From the NCBI RefSeq assembly GCF_015690345.1, contig NZ_JADPUN010000239.1, positions 1 to 39,059 on the forward strand: a stretch of DNA of 39,059 nucleotides. The letters run 5' to 3'. This document shows, one piece after another, positions 15,876-23,372 of this stretch. Within the stretch, counting starts at the first letter, position 1. Every line of letters begins with the position of its first letter. A program made the translations under genes and the position numbers. Under the pieces are notes generated by a model. The model saw only the letters and a program-made list of their open reading frames with translations, made no database searches and had not been told where the DNA came from. This DNA is from Plantactinospora alkalitolerans (GTDB taxonomy: Bacteria; Actinomycetota; Actinomycetes; Mycobacteriales; Micromonosporaceae).

Positions 15876-17105
15876 ATGGGGACCGAGGCGGGCGACGGCG
15901 AGCTGGCGGCCACGCTGCGCCGGATCGAGCGGGCGGCGGGCACGCTGGCCACCGCCAGTGTGGGCCGGATGGACGAGACGCTGCCCTGGTTCCGCGAGTT
16001 GCCGGCCGAGCAGCGCTCCTGGGTGATGCTGGTCGCCCAGGCCGGCGTCCGTTCGCTGGTGGAGTGGCTGCGTTCCCTGCCGAGCAGCACCGATCGGGGT
16101 GCCGGTGGCGTGACGGACAGCCCGCAGGAGGTCTCCGACGAGGTCTTCGCCGCCGCTCCCCGGGCGCTGGCCCGGTCGATCAGCCTGCAGCAGACGGTGG
16201 CGCTGATCAAGGTCACCATCGACGTGGTGGAGCAGCAGGTCCCGCACCTGGCGGCACCGGGCGAGGAGCGGTTGCTGCACGAGGCCGTACTCAAGTTCTC
16301 CCGGGAGATCGCCTTCGCGGCGGCCCGGGTCTACGCGCGGGCGGCGGAGTCACGCGGCTCCTGGGACGCCCGGTTGCAGGCGCTGCTGGTGGACGCGCTG
16401 CTCCGGGGCGACTCCCCGGACGTGCTGGCCAGCCGGGCCGCGGCCCTGGGTTGGTCGGACGCTCCGCCGGTGGCGGTGGCGGTCGGCCGCTCCCCCGGCG
16501 GCGAGGTGGCCGCGGTGCTGCACACCATCTACCGGGTCACCCGGCGGTTGGGGCTGGAGATGATCGGCGGCGTGCACGGCGATCGGCTGGTGGTGGTGCT
16601 GGGTGGCGTGGCCGACCCGCTGGCCGCCACCGAGAAGCTGCTCGCCGGCTTCGGCCCGGGGCCGGTGGTGGTGGGTCCGGCGGTGCCGAGCCTGGATTCG
16701 GCCACCGACTCGGCGCGGGCGGCCCTGGCCGGATTCCGCGCGGCACCCGCGTGGCCGGCGGCACCTCGGCCGGTGGCCGCCGGGGACCTGTTGCCGGAGC
16801 GGGCGCTGGCCGGCGACCCGGAGGCCCGCCGGAGCCTGCGCCAGGACGTCTACGCCGCACTGGTCCGGGCCGGCGGGGAGCTGCTGGAGACGTTGGACGC
16901 GTTCTTCGCGGCCGGCGGAGTGTTGGAGAGCACGGCCCGAACGCTGTTCGTCCACCCGAACACGGTCCGGTACCGGCTGCGCCGGGTCGCCGATGTGACC
17001 GGTTTCTCACCGCTGACGGCCCGGGATTCCTTCGCATTGCGGATGGCGCTGACGATCGGACGCCTGGATCCGTCCGCACCGGTCGGACCAGGCACGGGAC
17101 ATTAG
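15876..17105 (+). CDS. fasR: FasR-like PucR/CdaR-family transcriptional activator of fatty-acid synthesis
   Basis: 409 aa. The N-terminal helical region (about 5-150) is followed by a CdaR/GGDEF-like middle domain. A C-terminal PucR-type helix-turn-helix (about 335-390) carries LLETLDAFFAAGGVLEST then HPNTVRYRLRRVADVTG. Established knowledge: in Streptomyces coelicolor a regulator of this type, FasR, is encoded next to fabD-fabH-acpP-fabF and activates it. The same order here, with fabD 134 bp downstream on the same strand, supports the name; conservation of function is inference. An inverted repeat in that gap (17154-17172) is the likely target. Confidence 0.85.
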   Translation: MGTEAGDGELAATLRRIERAAGTLATASVGRMDETLPWFRELPAEQRSWVMLVAQAGVRSLVEWLRSLPSSTDRGAGGVTDSPQEVSDEVFAAAPRALARSISLQQTVALIKVTIDVVEQQVPHLAAPGEERLLHEAVLKFSREIAFAAARVYARAAESRGSWDARLQALLVDALLRGDSPDVLASRAAALGWSDAPPVAVAVGRSPGGEVAAVLHTIYRVTRRLGLEMIGGVHGDRLVVVLGGVADPLAATEKLLAGFGPGPVVVGPAVPSLDSATDSARAALAGFRAAPAWPAAPRPVAAGDLLPERALAGDPEARRSLRQDVYAALVRAGGELLETLDAFFAAGGVLESTARTLFVHPNTVRYRLRRVADVTGFSPLTARDSFALRMALTIGRLDPSAPVGPGTGH

Positions 17106-17152
17106 GCGACGTTTAGGACAGACATCCCGCCAAGTCTGTGATCGTCATTGAT

Positions 17153-17181
17153 TTTTGTAGGAACCTCACAAAGCTGATAGT
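17153..17181 (+). promoter_or_regulatory. fabD promoter with candidate FasR operator
   Basis: The gap 17106-17239 is much more AT-rich than its surroundings. TTTGT (17154-17158) and ACAAA (17168-17172) form an inverted repeat separated by 9 bases. TTTTGT (17153-17158) could serve as a -35 and GATAGT (17176-17181) as a -10, with 17-base spacing. The overlap of palindrome and -35 is inferred from position only. Confidence 0.5.
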
Positions 17182-17239
17182 GCGGATTGGTCCATCACGG
17201 CAAGCACACGCCGGCCAATGATCCAGGAGAGTCGTAGGC

Positions 17240-18415
17240 GTGCTCGCCGTCCTCTCGCCCGGCCAGGGTTCCCAGAAGCCCGGCTTCCTGACTCCATGGC
17301 TCGACCTGCCCGGCGCCGAGGCGCGACTGCACTGGTGGTCCGCGCTGGCGGGCGTCGACCTGGTCCGGCTCGGCACCCAAGGGGACGCCGACGAGATCAG
17401 GGACACCGCGCGGACCCAGCCGCTGCTGGTCGCCGCCGCCCTGCTCGCCGCCGAACACCTTCCGATGTACGACGTCACCGCGACCGCCGGGCACAGCGTC
17501 GGTGAGCTGGCCGCCGCAGCGCTGGCCGGCGTACTGACCCCGGAGACCGCGGTCACCCTCGCCGGGGTACGCGGCCGGGAGATGGCCGCCGCCTGCGCCC
17601 TCGAACCGACCGGTATGTCCGCGATGCTCGGCGGCGACAAGGACGAGGTGCTGGCCGCCGTCGAGGCACACGGACTGCACCCCGCCAACTTCAACGGCGC
17701 GGGTCAGATCGTCGTGGCCGGGACGGTCGACCGGCTGGCGAAGCTGGCCGCCGAGCCCCCCGCCGGCAGCCGGGTGATCAGCGTGAAGGTCGCCGGGGCG
17801 TTCCACACCCCGTACATGGCCCCCGCCGAGCAGGCGTTGGGCGTCATCGCGGCCGGGATCACCCCGACCGAACCGACCCGGATCCTGCTCTCCAACTTCG
17901 ACGGTGCCGCCGTCAACCACGGCCGGGAGATGCTGCAACGCCTGGTCCGCCAGGTGACCGCGCCGGTCCGCTGGGACCTGTGCATCCGCAGCCTGGCCGA
18001 CCTCGGCGTCACCGCCGTGATCGAGCTTCCTCCGGCGGGTACCCTGGCCGGGTTGATCAAGCGCGAACTCAAGGGCAGCGACGCCCTGCCGGAGATCGTC
18101 ACCCTGAACACCCCGGACGACCTGGCCGCCGCCCGGGACCTGATCGCCCGGCACGGTGCCCCGGCCGGCCACGAACCGACCATGCAGTTCCGGGTCGTGG
18201 TCGCCACCAGCGCCGGGACCTTCGCCCCGGTCGAGGGACTGGCCGAGGGCGACATGATCGACTCTGGGCAGGTCGTCGGCCACGTCAACACCCGGCAGGG
18301 CGCCGTCGAGGTCGCCGCTCACGGCTCCGGGGTACTCACCGAATGGCTCGCGCACCACGACGACCCGGTCGCCCCGGGCCAGCCCCTCGCCCGCATCGGA
18401 GGACAGCTCTCATGA
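17240..18415 (+). CDS. fabD: Malonyl-CoA:ACP transacylase with extra C-terminal biotinyl/lipoyl-like domain
   Basis: 391 aa; GTG at 17240 with AGGAGA at 17225-17230. The transacylase core (about 1-308) has GQGSQ (9-13), the nucleophile Ser86 in GHSVGE, and the catalytic His189 in AGAFHTPYM. It transfers malonyl from CoA to the ACP encoded downstream. Typical FabD is about 310 residues; this one continues with a separate domain (about 315-391) of biotinyl/lipoyl-carrier pattern: GLAEGDMIDSGQVVG, VEVAAHGSGVLTEWL, VAPGQPLARI. The hairpin that would carry the modified Lys (AMKM in carriers) reads NTRQG, with Gln353 at the Lys position, so it cannot be biotinylated or lipoylated in the normal way. 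First gene of the fatty-acid-synthase operon. Confidence 0.93.
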   Translation: MLAVLSPGQGSQKPGFLTPWLDLPGAEARLHWWSALAGVDLVRLGTQGDADEIRDTARTQPLLVAAALLAAEHLPMYDVTATAGHSVGELAAAALAGVLTPETAVTLAGVRGREMAAACALEPTGMSAMLGGDKDEVLAAVEAHGLHPANFNGAGQIVVAGTVDRLAKLAAEPPAGSRVISVKVAGAFHTPYMAPAEQALGVIAAGITPTEPTRILLSNFDGAAVNHGREMLQRLVRQVTAPVRWDLCIRSLADLGVTAVIELPPAGTLAGLIKRELKGSDALPEIVTLNTPDDLAAARDLIARHGAPAGHEPTMQFRVVVATSAGTFAPVEGLAEGDMIDSGQVVGHVNTRQGAVEVAAHGSGVLTEWLAHHDDPVAPGQPLARIGGQLS

Positions 18416-18462
18416 CCGGTCACCGAGAGATCACCGACCACCGCCCGGCGGTGGTCCGGTGA
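18412..18462 (+). CDS. 16-codon ORF bridging fabD and fabH (or frameshifted fabH start)
   Basis: ATG at 18412 overlaps the fabD stop (ATGA), and its own TGA at 18460-18462 overlaps the fabH GTG (GTGA). The peptide reads MTGHREITDHRPAVVR. A strong ribosome site GGAGGA (18398-18403) lies 8 bases upstream, whereas the fabH GTG has none of comparable quality. Either this is a coupling mini-ORF that hands ribosomes from fabD to fabH, or fabH really starts here and one base was lost near 18457. One extra G would fuse the frames. Confidence 0.45.
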   Translation: MTGHREITDHRPAVVR

Positions 18463-19397
18463 GCAGGATGATCGCCCTCGGGCACTACCAGCCGTCCCGG
18501 GTGCTCACCAACGACGACCTCGCCCAACTGGTGGACACCAACGACACCTGGATCCGGGACCGGGTCGGCATCGCCACCCGGCGGATCGCCGACTCCGAGA
18601 CGGTCGCCGACATGGCCGCCGCCGCCGCCGACAAGGCGCTGGCCAACTCGGGCCTCGCCGCCTCCGACATCGACCTCGTCGTGGTGGCCACCTGCTCGGC
18701 CATCGACCGCAGCCCGAACACCGCCTGCCGGGTCGCCGCCAAACTGGGCATCGACGCCCCGGGCGCGTTCGACATCAACACCGCGTGCTCCGGCTTCTCG
18801 TACGCGCTGGGCACCGTCGACCACGCGCTGCGGGCCGGGGCGGCGCGCAACGCCATCGTGATCGGCGCCGAGAAGCTCTCCGACTTCACCGACTGGACCG
18901 ACCGGTCGACCTGCATCCTGTTCGGTGACGGTGCCGGCGCGGCGGTGGTCAGCGCCACCGGCGAGGGCGAGCCGGACGGTATCGGGCCGGTGGTCTGGGG
19001 CTCGGTCCCGGAGCGGAGCGACGCGGTACGGATCGAGGGCTGGCGCCCGTACATCAAGCAGGAGGGTCAGGCGGTCTTCCGCTGGGCCACCACCGCACTG
19101 GCCCCGCTCGCCCTCCAGGCCTGCGAACGGGCCGGCGTCGACCCGTCCGAGATCGCGGCGTTCGTGCCGCACCAGGCCAACCTCCGGATCATCGAGGGAA
19201 TCGCCAAGCGGCTCAACATGCCCCAGGCGATCGTCGCCAAGGACATCGTCGAGTCGGGCAACACCTCGGCGGCGAGCGTGCCGCTGGCGCTGTCCAAGCT
19301 GGTCGAGCGCCGTGAGGTGCCGTCCGGCGCCCCGGTACTGCTGTTCGGCTTCGGCGGCGGCCTCACGTACGCCGGGCAGGTCGTCCGCTGCCCGTGA
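18459..19397 (+). CDS. fabH: 3-oxoacyl-ACP synthase III
   Basis: 312 aa. It condenses an acyl-CoA primer with malonyl-ACP to start fatty-acid chains; in actinomycetes the primers are often branched. The thiolase fold shows Cys110 in INTACSGFSYAL, His238 in VPHQANLRI and Asn268 in ESGNTSAAS, the complete catalytic triad. TWIRDRVGI (30-38) matches the CoA-binding segment. The GTG start at 18459 overlaps the mini-ORF stop (GTGA). The N-terminus is a few residues shorter than usual, so an upstream start after a frameshift remains possible. A 146-bp gap precedes acpP. Confidence 0.94.
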   Translation: MSRMIALGHYQPSRVLTNDDLAQLVDTNDTWIRDRVGIATRRIADSETVADMAAAAADKALANSGLAASDIDLVVVATCSAIDRSPNTACRVAAKLGIDAPGAFDINTACSGFSYALGTVDHALRAGAARNAIVIGAEKLSDFTDWTDRSTCILFGDGAGAAVVSATGEGEPDGIGPVVWGSVPERSDAVRIEGWRPYIKQEGQAVFRWATTALAPLALQACERAGVDPSEIAAFVPHQANLRIIEGIAKRLNMPQAIVAKDIVESGNTSAASVPLALSKLVERREVPSGAPVLLFGFGGGLTYAGQVVRCP

Positions 19398-19543
19398 CGG
19401 CCCGACACCGATACCCGGGACGCCCCCACCGGCCAACCGTGACCCCACCACCACCCAGGTAACCACCGGCCGGCGCCACGTCGACCAGCCGGGGCGGACG
19501 ATTCCGCCATCGCAACATCCATCCATGAGAGGAAACAACCGCA

Positions 19544-19783
19544 ATGACCCGTGACGAGATCACCGCCGGACTCGCCGAGATCCTTGAAGAGGTCGCCGGA
19601 GTGAGCCCGGACGACGTGGCCGAGGAGAAGTCGTTCACCGACGACCTCGACGTCGACTCGCTCTCCATGGTCGAGGTCGTGGTGGCCGCCGAGGAGAAGT
19701 TCGGCGTCAAGATCCCGGACAACGACGTCCAGAACCTCAAGACCGTCGGCGACGCCGTCGCCTACATCGAGGCGCAGTCCTGA
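19544..19783 (+). CDS. acpP: Acyl carrier protein
   Basis: 79 aa acidic helical protein, the normal ACP size. Ser39 in LDVDSLSMVE carries the 4'-phosphopantetheine arm. Helix II continues with VEVVVAAEEKFGVKIPD. It shuttles malonyl and growing acyl chains between FabD, FabH and FabF, all encoded here. A GAGAGGA ribosome site lies about 9 bases upstream. An ATG at 19525 opens a 9-codon ORF that overlaps the acpP start; it may simply be chance. fabF follows after two bases. Confidence 0.95.
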   Translation: MTRDEITAGLAEILEEVAGVSPDDVAEEKSFTDDLDVDSLSMVEVVVAAEEKFGVKIPDNDVQNLKTVGDAVAYIEAQS

Positions 19784-19785
19784 TC

Positions 19786-21012
19786 ATGAGTCGTCCTGAC
19801 GTTGTCGTCACCGGGCTCGGCGCGACGACCCCGCTCGGCGGGGACGTCGCGTCGACCTGGGAAGCCATGTTGGCCGGTCGCTCCGGGGTGGGTCCGCTCA
19901 CCCAGGAGTGGGCCGGGCAGCTCCCGGTACGGATCGCCGCCGAACTCGCGGTCGAACCGACCGAGAAACTCGACCGGGTCAAGCTGCGGCGGCTGGACCG
20001 GTCGGAGGCGATCGCACTGATCGCCGCGCACGAGGCCTGGGCGGACTCCGGGCTGGCCGACGCACCCCCGGAGCCGGAACGGATCGCGGTGAGCGTCGGA
20101 TCCGGGATCGGCGGCGCGCAGACCCTGCTCGCCCAGGACGACATCCTGGAGGCGTCCGGCCCGCGGCGGGTGTCCCCGCACACGGTGCCGATGCTGATGC
20201 CGAACGGACCGGCCGCCTGGGTCGGACTGGAGCTGGGGGCACAGGCCGGCGTCCACTCGGTGGCGAGCGCCTGCGCGACCGGCGCCGAGGCGATCGCACT
20301 CGGCCTGGACCTGATCCGCGCCGGCCGGGCCGACGTGGTGCTGGCCGGCGGCACCGAGGCGGTCATCCATCCGCTGCCGATCGCCGGGTTCGCGTCGATG
20401 CGGGCGATGTCGACCCGCAACGACGACCCGGAGCGGGCCTCCCGCCCATGGGACAAGGGACGCGACGGGTTCGTCCTCGGCGAGGGCGCCGGCGCGGTCG
20501 TACTGGAGCGGGCCGACCACGCCGCCGCACGCGGTGCCCGGGTGTACGCCCGGCTGGCCGGCGCCGCGCTCACCTCGGACGGCTACGACATCGTGCAGCC
20601 GCATCCGGAGGGCCGGGGCGTGATCCGGGCGATCAACATGGCGATCGCCGACGCGGGTATCGCCCGCTCGGACATCGTGCACGTCAACGCCCACGCGACG
20701 TCCACTCCGGTGGGCGACATCGCGGAGATCGCCGCGCTCCGGACCGCGCTGGGCAACCATCCGGTACTGACCGCGACCAAGTCGATGACCGGCCATCTGC
20801 TCGGTGCGGCCGGTGCGCTGGAGTCCATCGCCACCATCCTGGCCATCCGGGATTCGGTGATCCCTCCGACGATCAACCTCGACGATCCCGACGACGCCCT
20901 CGACCTGGACGTGGCCGCGCACAAGCCACGGCACATGGACGTGCCCGCGGCGCTGAACAACGGCTTCGGGTTCGGCGGCCACAACGCGGTTCTGGTCTTC
21001 GCGAGGGTGTGA
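19786..21012 (+). CDS. fabF: 3-oxoacyl-ACP synthase II
   Basis: 408 aa. It elongates acyl-ACP by decarboxylative condensation with malonyl-ACP. The Cys-His-His triad is intact: Cys163 in VASACATGAEA, His303 in VNAHATSTPVGD and His337 in TKSMTGHLLGAAG (with Lys332). The C-terminal NNGFGFGGHNAVLVF is typical. Starting 2 bases after acpP, it is surely cotranscribed. Family knowledge: FabF-type enzymes also occur in polyketide clusters, but the neighbours (FasR, FabD, FabH, one ACP) mark this as primary metabolism. Confidence 0.95.
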   Translation: MSRPDVVVTGLGATTPLGGDVASTWEAMLAGRSGVGPLTQEWAGQLPVRIAAELAVEPTEKLDRVKLRRLDRSEAIALIAAHEAWADSGLADAPPEPERIAVSVGSGIGGAQTLLAQDDILEASGPRRVSPHTVPMLMPNGPAAWVGLELGAQAGVHSVASACATGAEAIALGLDLIRAGRADVVLAGGTEAVIHPLPIAGFASMRAMSTRNDDPERASRPWDKGRDGFVLGEGAGAVVLERADHAAARGARVYARLAGAALTSDGYDIVQPHPEGRGVIRAINMAIADAGIARSDIVHVNAHATSTPVGDIAEIAALRTALGNHPVLTATKSMTGHLLGAAGALESIATILAIRDSVIPPTINLDDPDDALDLDVAAHKPRHMDVPAALNNGFGFGGHNAVLVFARV

Positions 21013-21028
21013 CGGCACGCCAGACACC

Positions 21029-21060
21029 CCGTACGGCGCGCTCATCTCCGCGCCGTACGG
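21029..21060. terminator. Perfect 12-bp hairpin between fabF and the carboxyltransferase gene
   Basis: CCGTACGGCGCG (21029-21040) and CGCGCCGTACGG (21049-21060) are exact complements around an 8-nt loop. It starts 17 bases after the fabF stop and ends 25 bases before the next GTG. It could terminate part of the operon transcripts or stabilise a processed fab mRNA. Confidence 0.7.
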
Positions 21061-21084
21061 TCGGCAACCGATTTGGAGGCTTCC

Positions 21085-22509
21085 GTGACCACCACGTCCG
21101 TGAATCCTGACTCGTCCAGCGTCGACCAGCGTGATCCGGAGCTCCGGCTCCGGTCGCTGTTCGACGCCGGTTCGCTGCGGCTCGCGTCGCAGCGCGACGA
21201 CTCCGGGGTGTTGTGGGCCCGTGGTGAGGTGGAGGGCACGCCGACGATCGCGTACGTCACCGACGCCACGATCATGGGCGGCGCGATGGGCGCCCTGGGC
21301 TGCCAGCACATCGTCGAGGCGATCGACACCGCGGTCCGGGAGCGGGTGCCGGTGCTCGGGCTGTGGCACTGCGGCGGCGCCCGGCTGGCCGAGGGCGTGG
21401 TGTCACTGGACGCTGTCGGCCAGGTCTTCGCGGCGATGGTGCGCGCCTCCGGGCGGGTACCGCAGATCTCCGTGGTGTTGGGCCCGGCCGCCGGTGGCGC
21501 CGCCTACGGGCCCGCGCTGACCGACATCGTGATCATGAGCGGTGCCGGCCGGATCTTCGTCACCGGCCCGGAGGTCGTCCGCAGCGTCACCGGCGAGCAG
21601 GTCGACATGGAGCGCCTCGGCGGCCCCGAGCCGCACGGCCGGCGCTCCGGCGTGGTGCACGTGACCACCAAGGACGAGGCATCGGCCATCACCGAGGCCC
21701 GCCGGCTCGCCGAACTGCTGGGTCGGCAGGGTCGACTCAGCCCGGCGGACATCCCCGCCGAGGCCGGGGCCGGGCACGACCTGGCCGCGCTGATGCCGGC
21801 CGAGCCCAACCGGGCGTACGACGTCAAGCCGGTGGTCAAGGCGCTGCTGGACGCGCCGGGGGTGGAACTGCACGCCAAGTGGGCGCCGAACGTCGTCACC
21901 ACGCTGGGCCGGTTCGCCGGCCGTACGGTCGGGGTGATCGCGAACAACCCGCTGCGGCTGGGCGGCTGCCTCGACGCGTCGAGCGCGGAGAAGGCGGCCC
22001 GGTTCGTCCGGATGTGTGACTCGCTCGGCGTACCGCTGGTCGTGCTGGTCGACGTGCCCGGTTACCTGCCCGGACTGGGTCAGGAGTGGGACGGCGTGGT
22101 CCGGCGCGGCGCCAAGCTGCTACACGCCTTCGCCGAGGCCGTGGTGCCCCGGGTGACGCTGGTGACCCGCAAGGCGTACGGCGGCGCGTACATCGCGATG
22201 AACTCCCGCGCCCTGGGTGCCACCGCCGTGTTCGCCTGGCCCAACGCCGAGGTCGCCGTCATGGGTGCCTCCGCCGCGGTGCAGATCCTGCACCGCAAGA
22301 GGCTCGCCGCCGCACCGCCCGAGGAGCGCGACGCGTTGCGCGAGCGACTCGTCGAGGAGCAGACCCGGGTGGCCGGCGGGGTCAACCGGGCGCTCGAGAT
22401 CGGTGTGGTCGACGACGTGATCACGCCCGGGAAGACCCGTCGCCGGATCGCCGAGGCGCTCGCGGGGGCTCCCGCCGCCCGGGGTGTACACGGCAACATC
22501 CCGCTGTGA
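21085..22509 (+). CDS. Acyl-CoA carboxylase, carboxyltransferase (beta) subunit
   Basis: 474 aa from GTG at 21085, set by GGAGG at 21075-21079. Both halves of the crotonase-like carboxyltransferase are present. The N-half has VPVLGLWHCGGARLAEGV and the oxyanion-type VVLGPAAGGAAYGPAL. The C-half has PLVVLVDVPGYLPGLGQE, VTRKAYGGAYIAMNSRALGA and WPNAEVAVMGASAAVQIL. It moves CO2 from carboxybiotin to acetyl- or propionyl-CoA, with a biotin-carrying alpha subunit encoded elsewhere. It is somewhat shorter than the roughly 520-530 residues of PccB/AccD5 types. Its place after fabF fits supply of malonyl-CoA to FabD; actual substrate choice cannot be decided by eye. Confidence 0.9.
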   Translation: MTTTSVNPDSSSVDQRDPELRLRSLFDAGSLRLASQRDDSGVLWARGEVEGTPTIAYVTDATIMGGAMGALGCQHIVEAIDTAVRERVPVLGLWHCGGARLAEGVVSLDAVGQVFAAMVRASGRVPQISVVLGPAAGGAAYGPALTDIVIMSGAGRIFVTGPEVVRSVTGEQVDMERLGGPEPHGRRSGVVHVTTKDEASAITEARRLAELLGRQGRLSPADIPAEAGAGHDLAALMPAEPNRAYDVKPVVKALLDAPGVELHAKWAPNVVTTLGRFAGRTVGVIANNPLRLGGCLDASSAEKAARFVRMCDSLGVPLVVLVDVPGYLPGLGQEWDGVVRRGAKLLHAFAEAVVPRVTLVTRKAYGGAYIAMNSRALGATAVFAWPNAEVAVMGASAAVQILHRKRLAAAPPEERDALRERLVEEQTRVAGGVNRALEIGVVDDVITPGKTRRRIAEALAGAPAARGVHGNIPL

Positions 22510-22675
22510 CAACCGGCGCGACGGTCGCGACCCTGGCCCGGACCCCGGACCGGGCGGTGACCGTCCCCCGAGCCGGGTACGCCCCGATGATAGGTTTCCG
22601 TCGGCCGAGTCCCGCCGCGCCCTCCCAGCGCGGCGGGAGTCGCTTTCCGGGACGGGTAGCCGAGGAGAAGCGCAG

Positions 22676-23308
22676 TTGTTGACAGCGATCAAGGGTCTGC
22701 TCGGGCACGAGGCGCTGTACGTCGCCCTGCAGAAGGGCCTGGGCGCGGACCGGCTCCGCTACCGGTGCCTGGACGAGCTCGGGCTCACCGACGGCGACAC
22801 GGTCATCGACGTCGGCTGCGGTCCGGCCTACTACTTCGGGCGGCTGCCCCGGGTCCGCTACTACGGCTTCGACACCTCGGAGAAGTACATCGCGCACGCC
22901 CGCAAGCGCTGGGGCAGCGACCAGGCGGAGTTCCGCTGCGAGGTCTTCGGCGAGCAGCACCTGGCGGAGATTCCCCCGGTCAACGCGATCCTGCTGCTCG
23001 GCCTGCTGCACCACCTCTCCGACGCCGACTCCCGGCACCTGTTGCAGGTTTCCGCCCGGGCCCTCGCCCCCGGCGGCCGGGTGATCGCCGTGGACCCCAC
23101 CCTGGTACCGGGACAGCACCCGGTCTCCCGGTGGATGTCGAAGAACGACCGCGGCGAGTACGTCCGGGAGCCGGAGGCGTTCGTCGCGCTCGGCCGTGAA
23201 TCCTTCGACGACGTCGACGGCGAGGTCGTCGACGACGCCACCCGGATCCCGACGAGCCACTGGATGATGCGGATGCGGACCCCTGTGTTCGCCAGGGACG
23301 CCTCCTAG
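22676..23308 (+). CDS. Class I SAM-dependent methyltransferase
   Basis: 210 aa from TTG at 22676, supported by GAGGAGA at 22662-22668; a second TTG follows directly. The SAM-binding motif I is VIDVGCGPAYYFG (43-55), followed by an acidic strand end in YYGFDTSEKYI. LLLGLLHHLSD and APGGRVIAVDPTL match motifs II/III of the Rossmann-like fold. The C-terminal part is short, with HWMMRMRTP at the end. The substrate is unknown. A 166-bp gap separates it from the carboxyltransferase gene, so it may have its own promoter; the alditol oxidase gene follows 64 bp on. Confidence 0.85.
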   Translation: MLTAIKGLLGHEALYVALQKGLGADRLRYRCLDELGLTDGDTVIDVGCGPAYYFGRLPRVRYYGFDTSEKYIAHARKRWGSDQAEFRCEVFGEQHLAEIPPVNAILLLGLLHHLSDADSRHLLQVSARALAPGGRVIAVDPTLVPGQHPVSRWMSKNDRGEYVREPEAFVALGRESFDDVDGEVVDDATRIPTSHWMMRMRTPVFARDAS

Positions 23309-23372
23309 CCGTACCGCCGCGACAACGCTCCACCACCCCTCGAACACACCGAACACCCCGAAGAGGTTGACC

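Noticed and set aside
19525-19554. Nine-codon ORF overlapping the acpP start
   Set aside because: It shares the acpP ribosome-site region rather than having its own, and does not abut fabH, so coupling is not supported.
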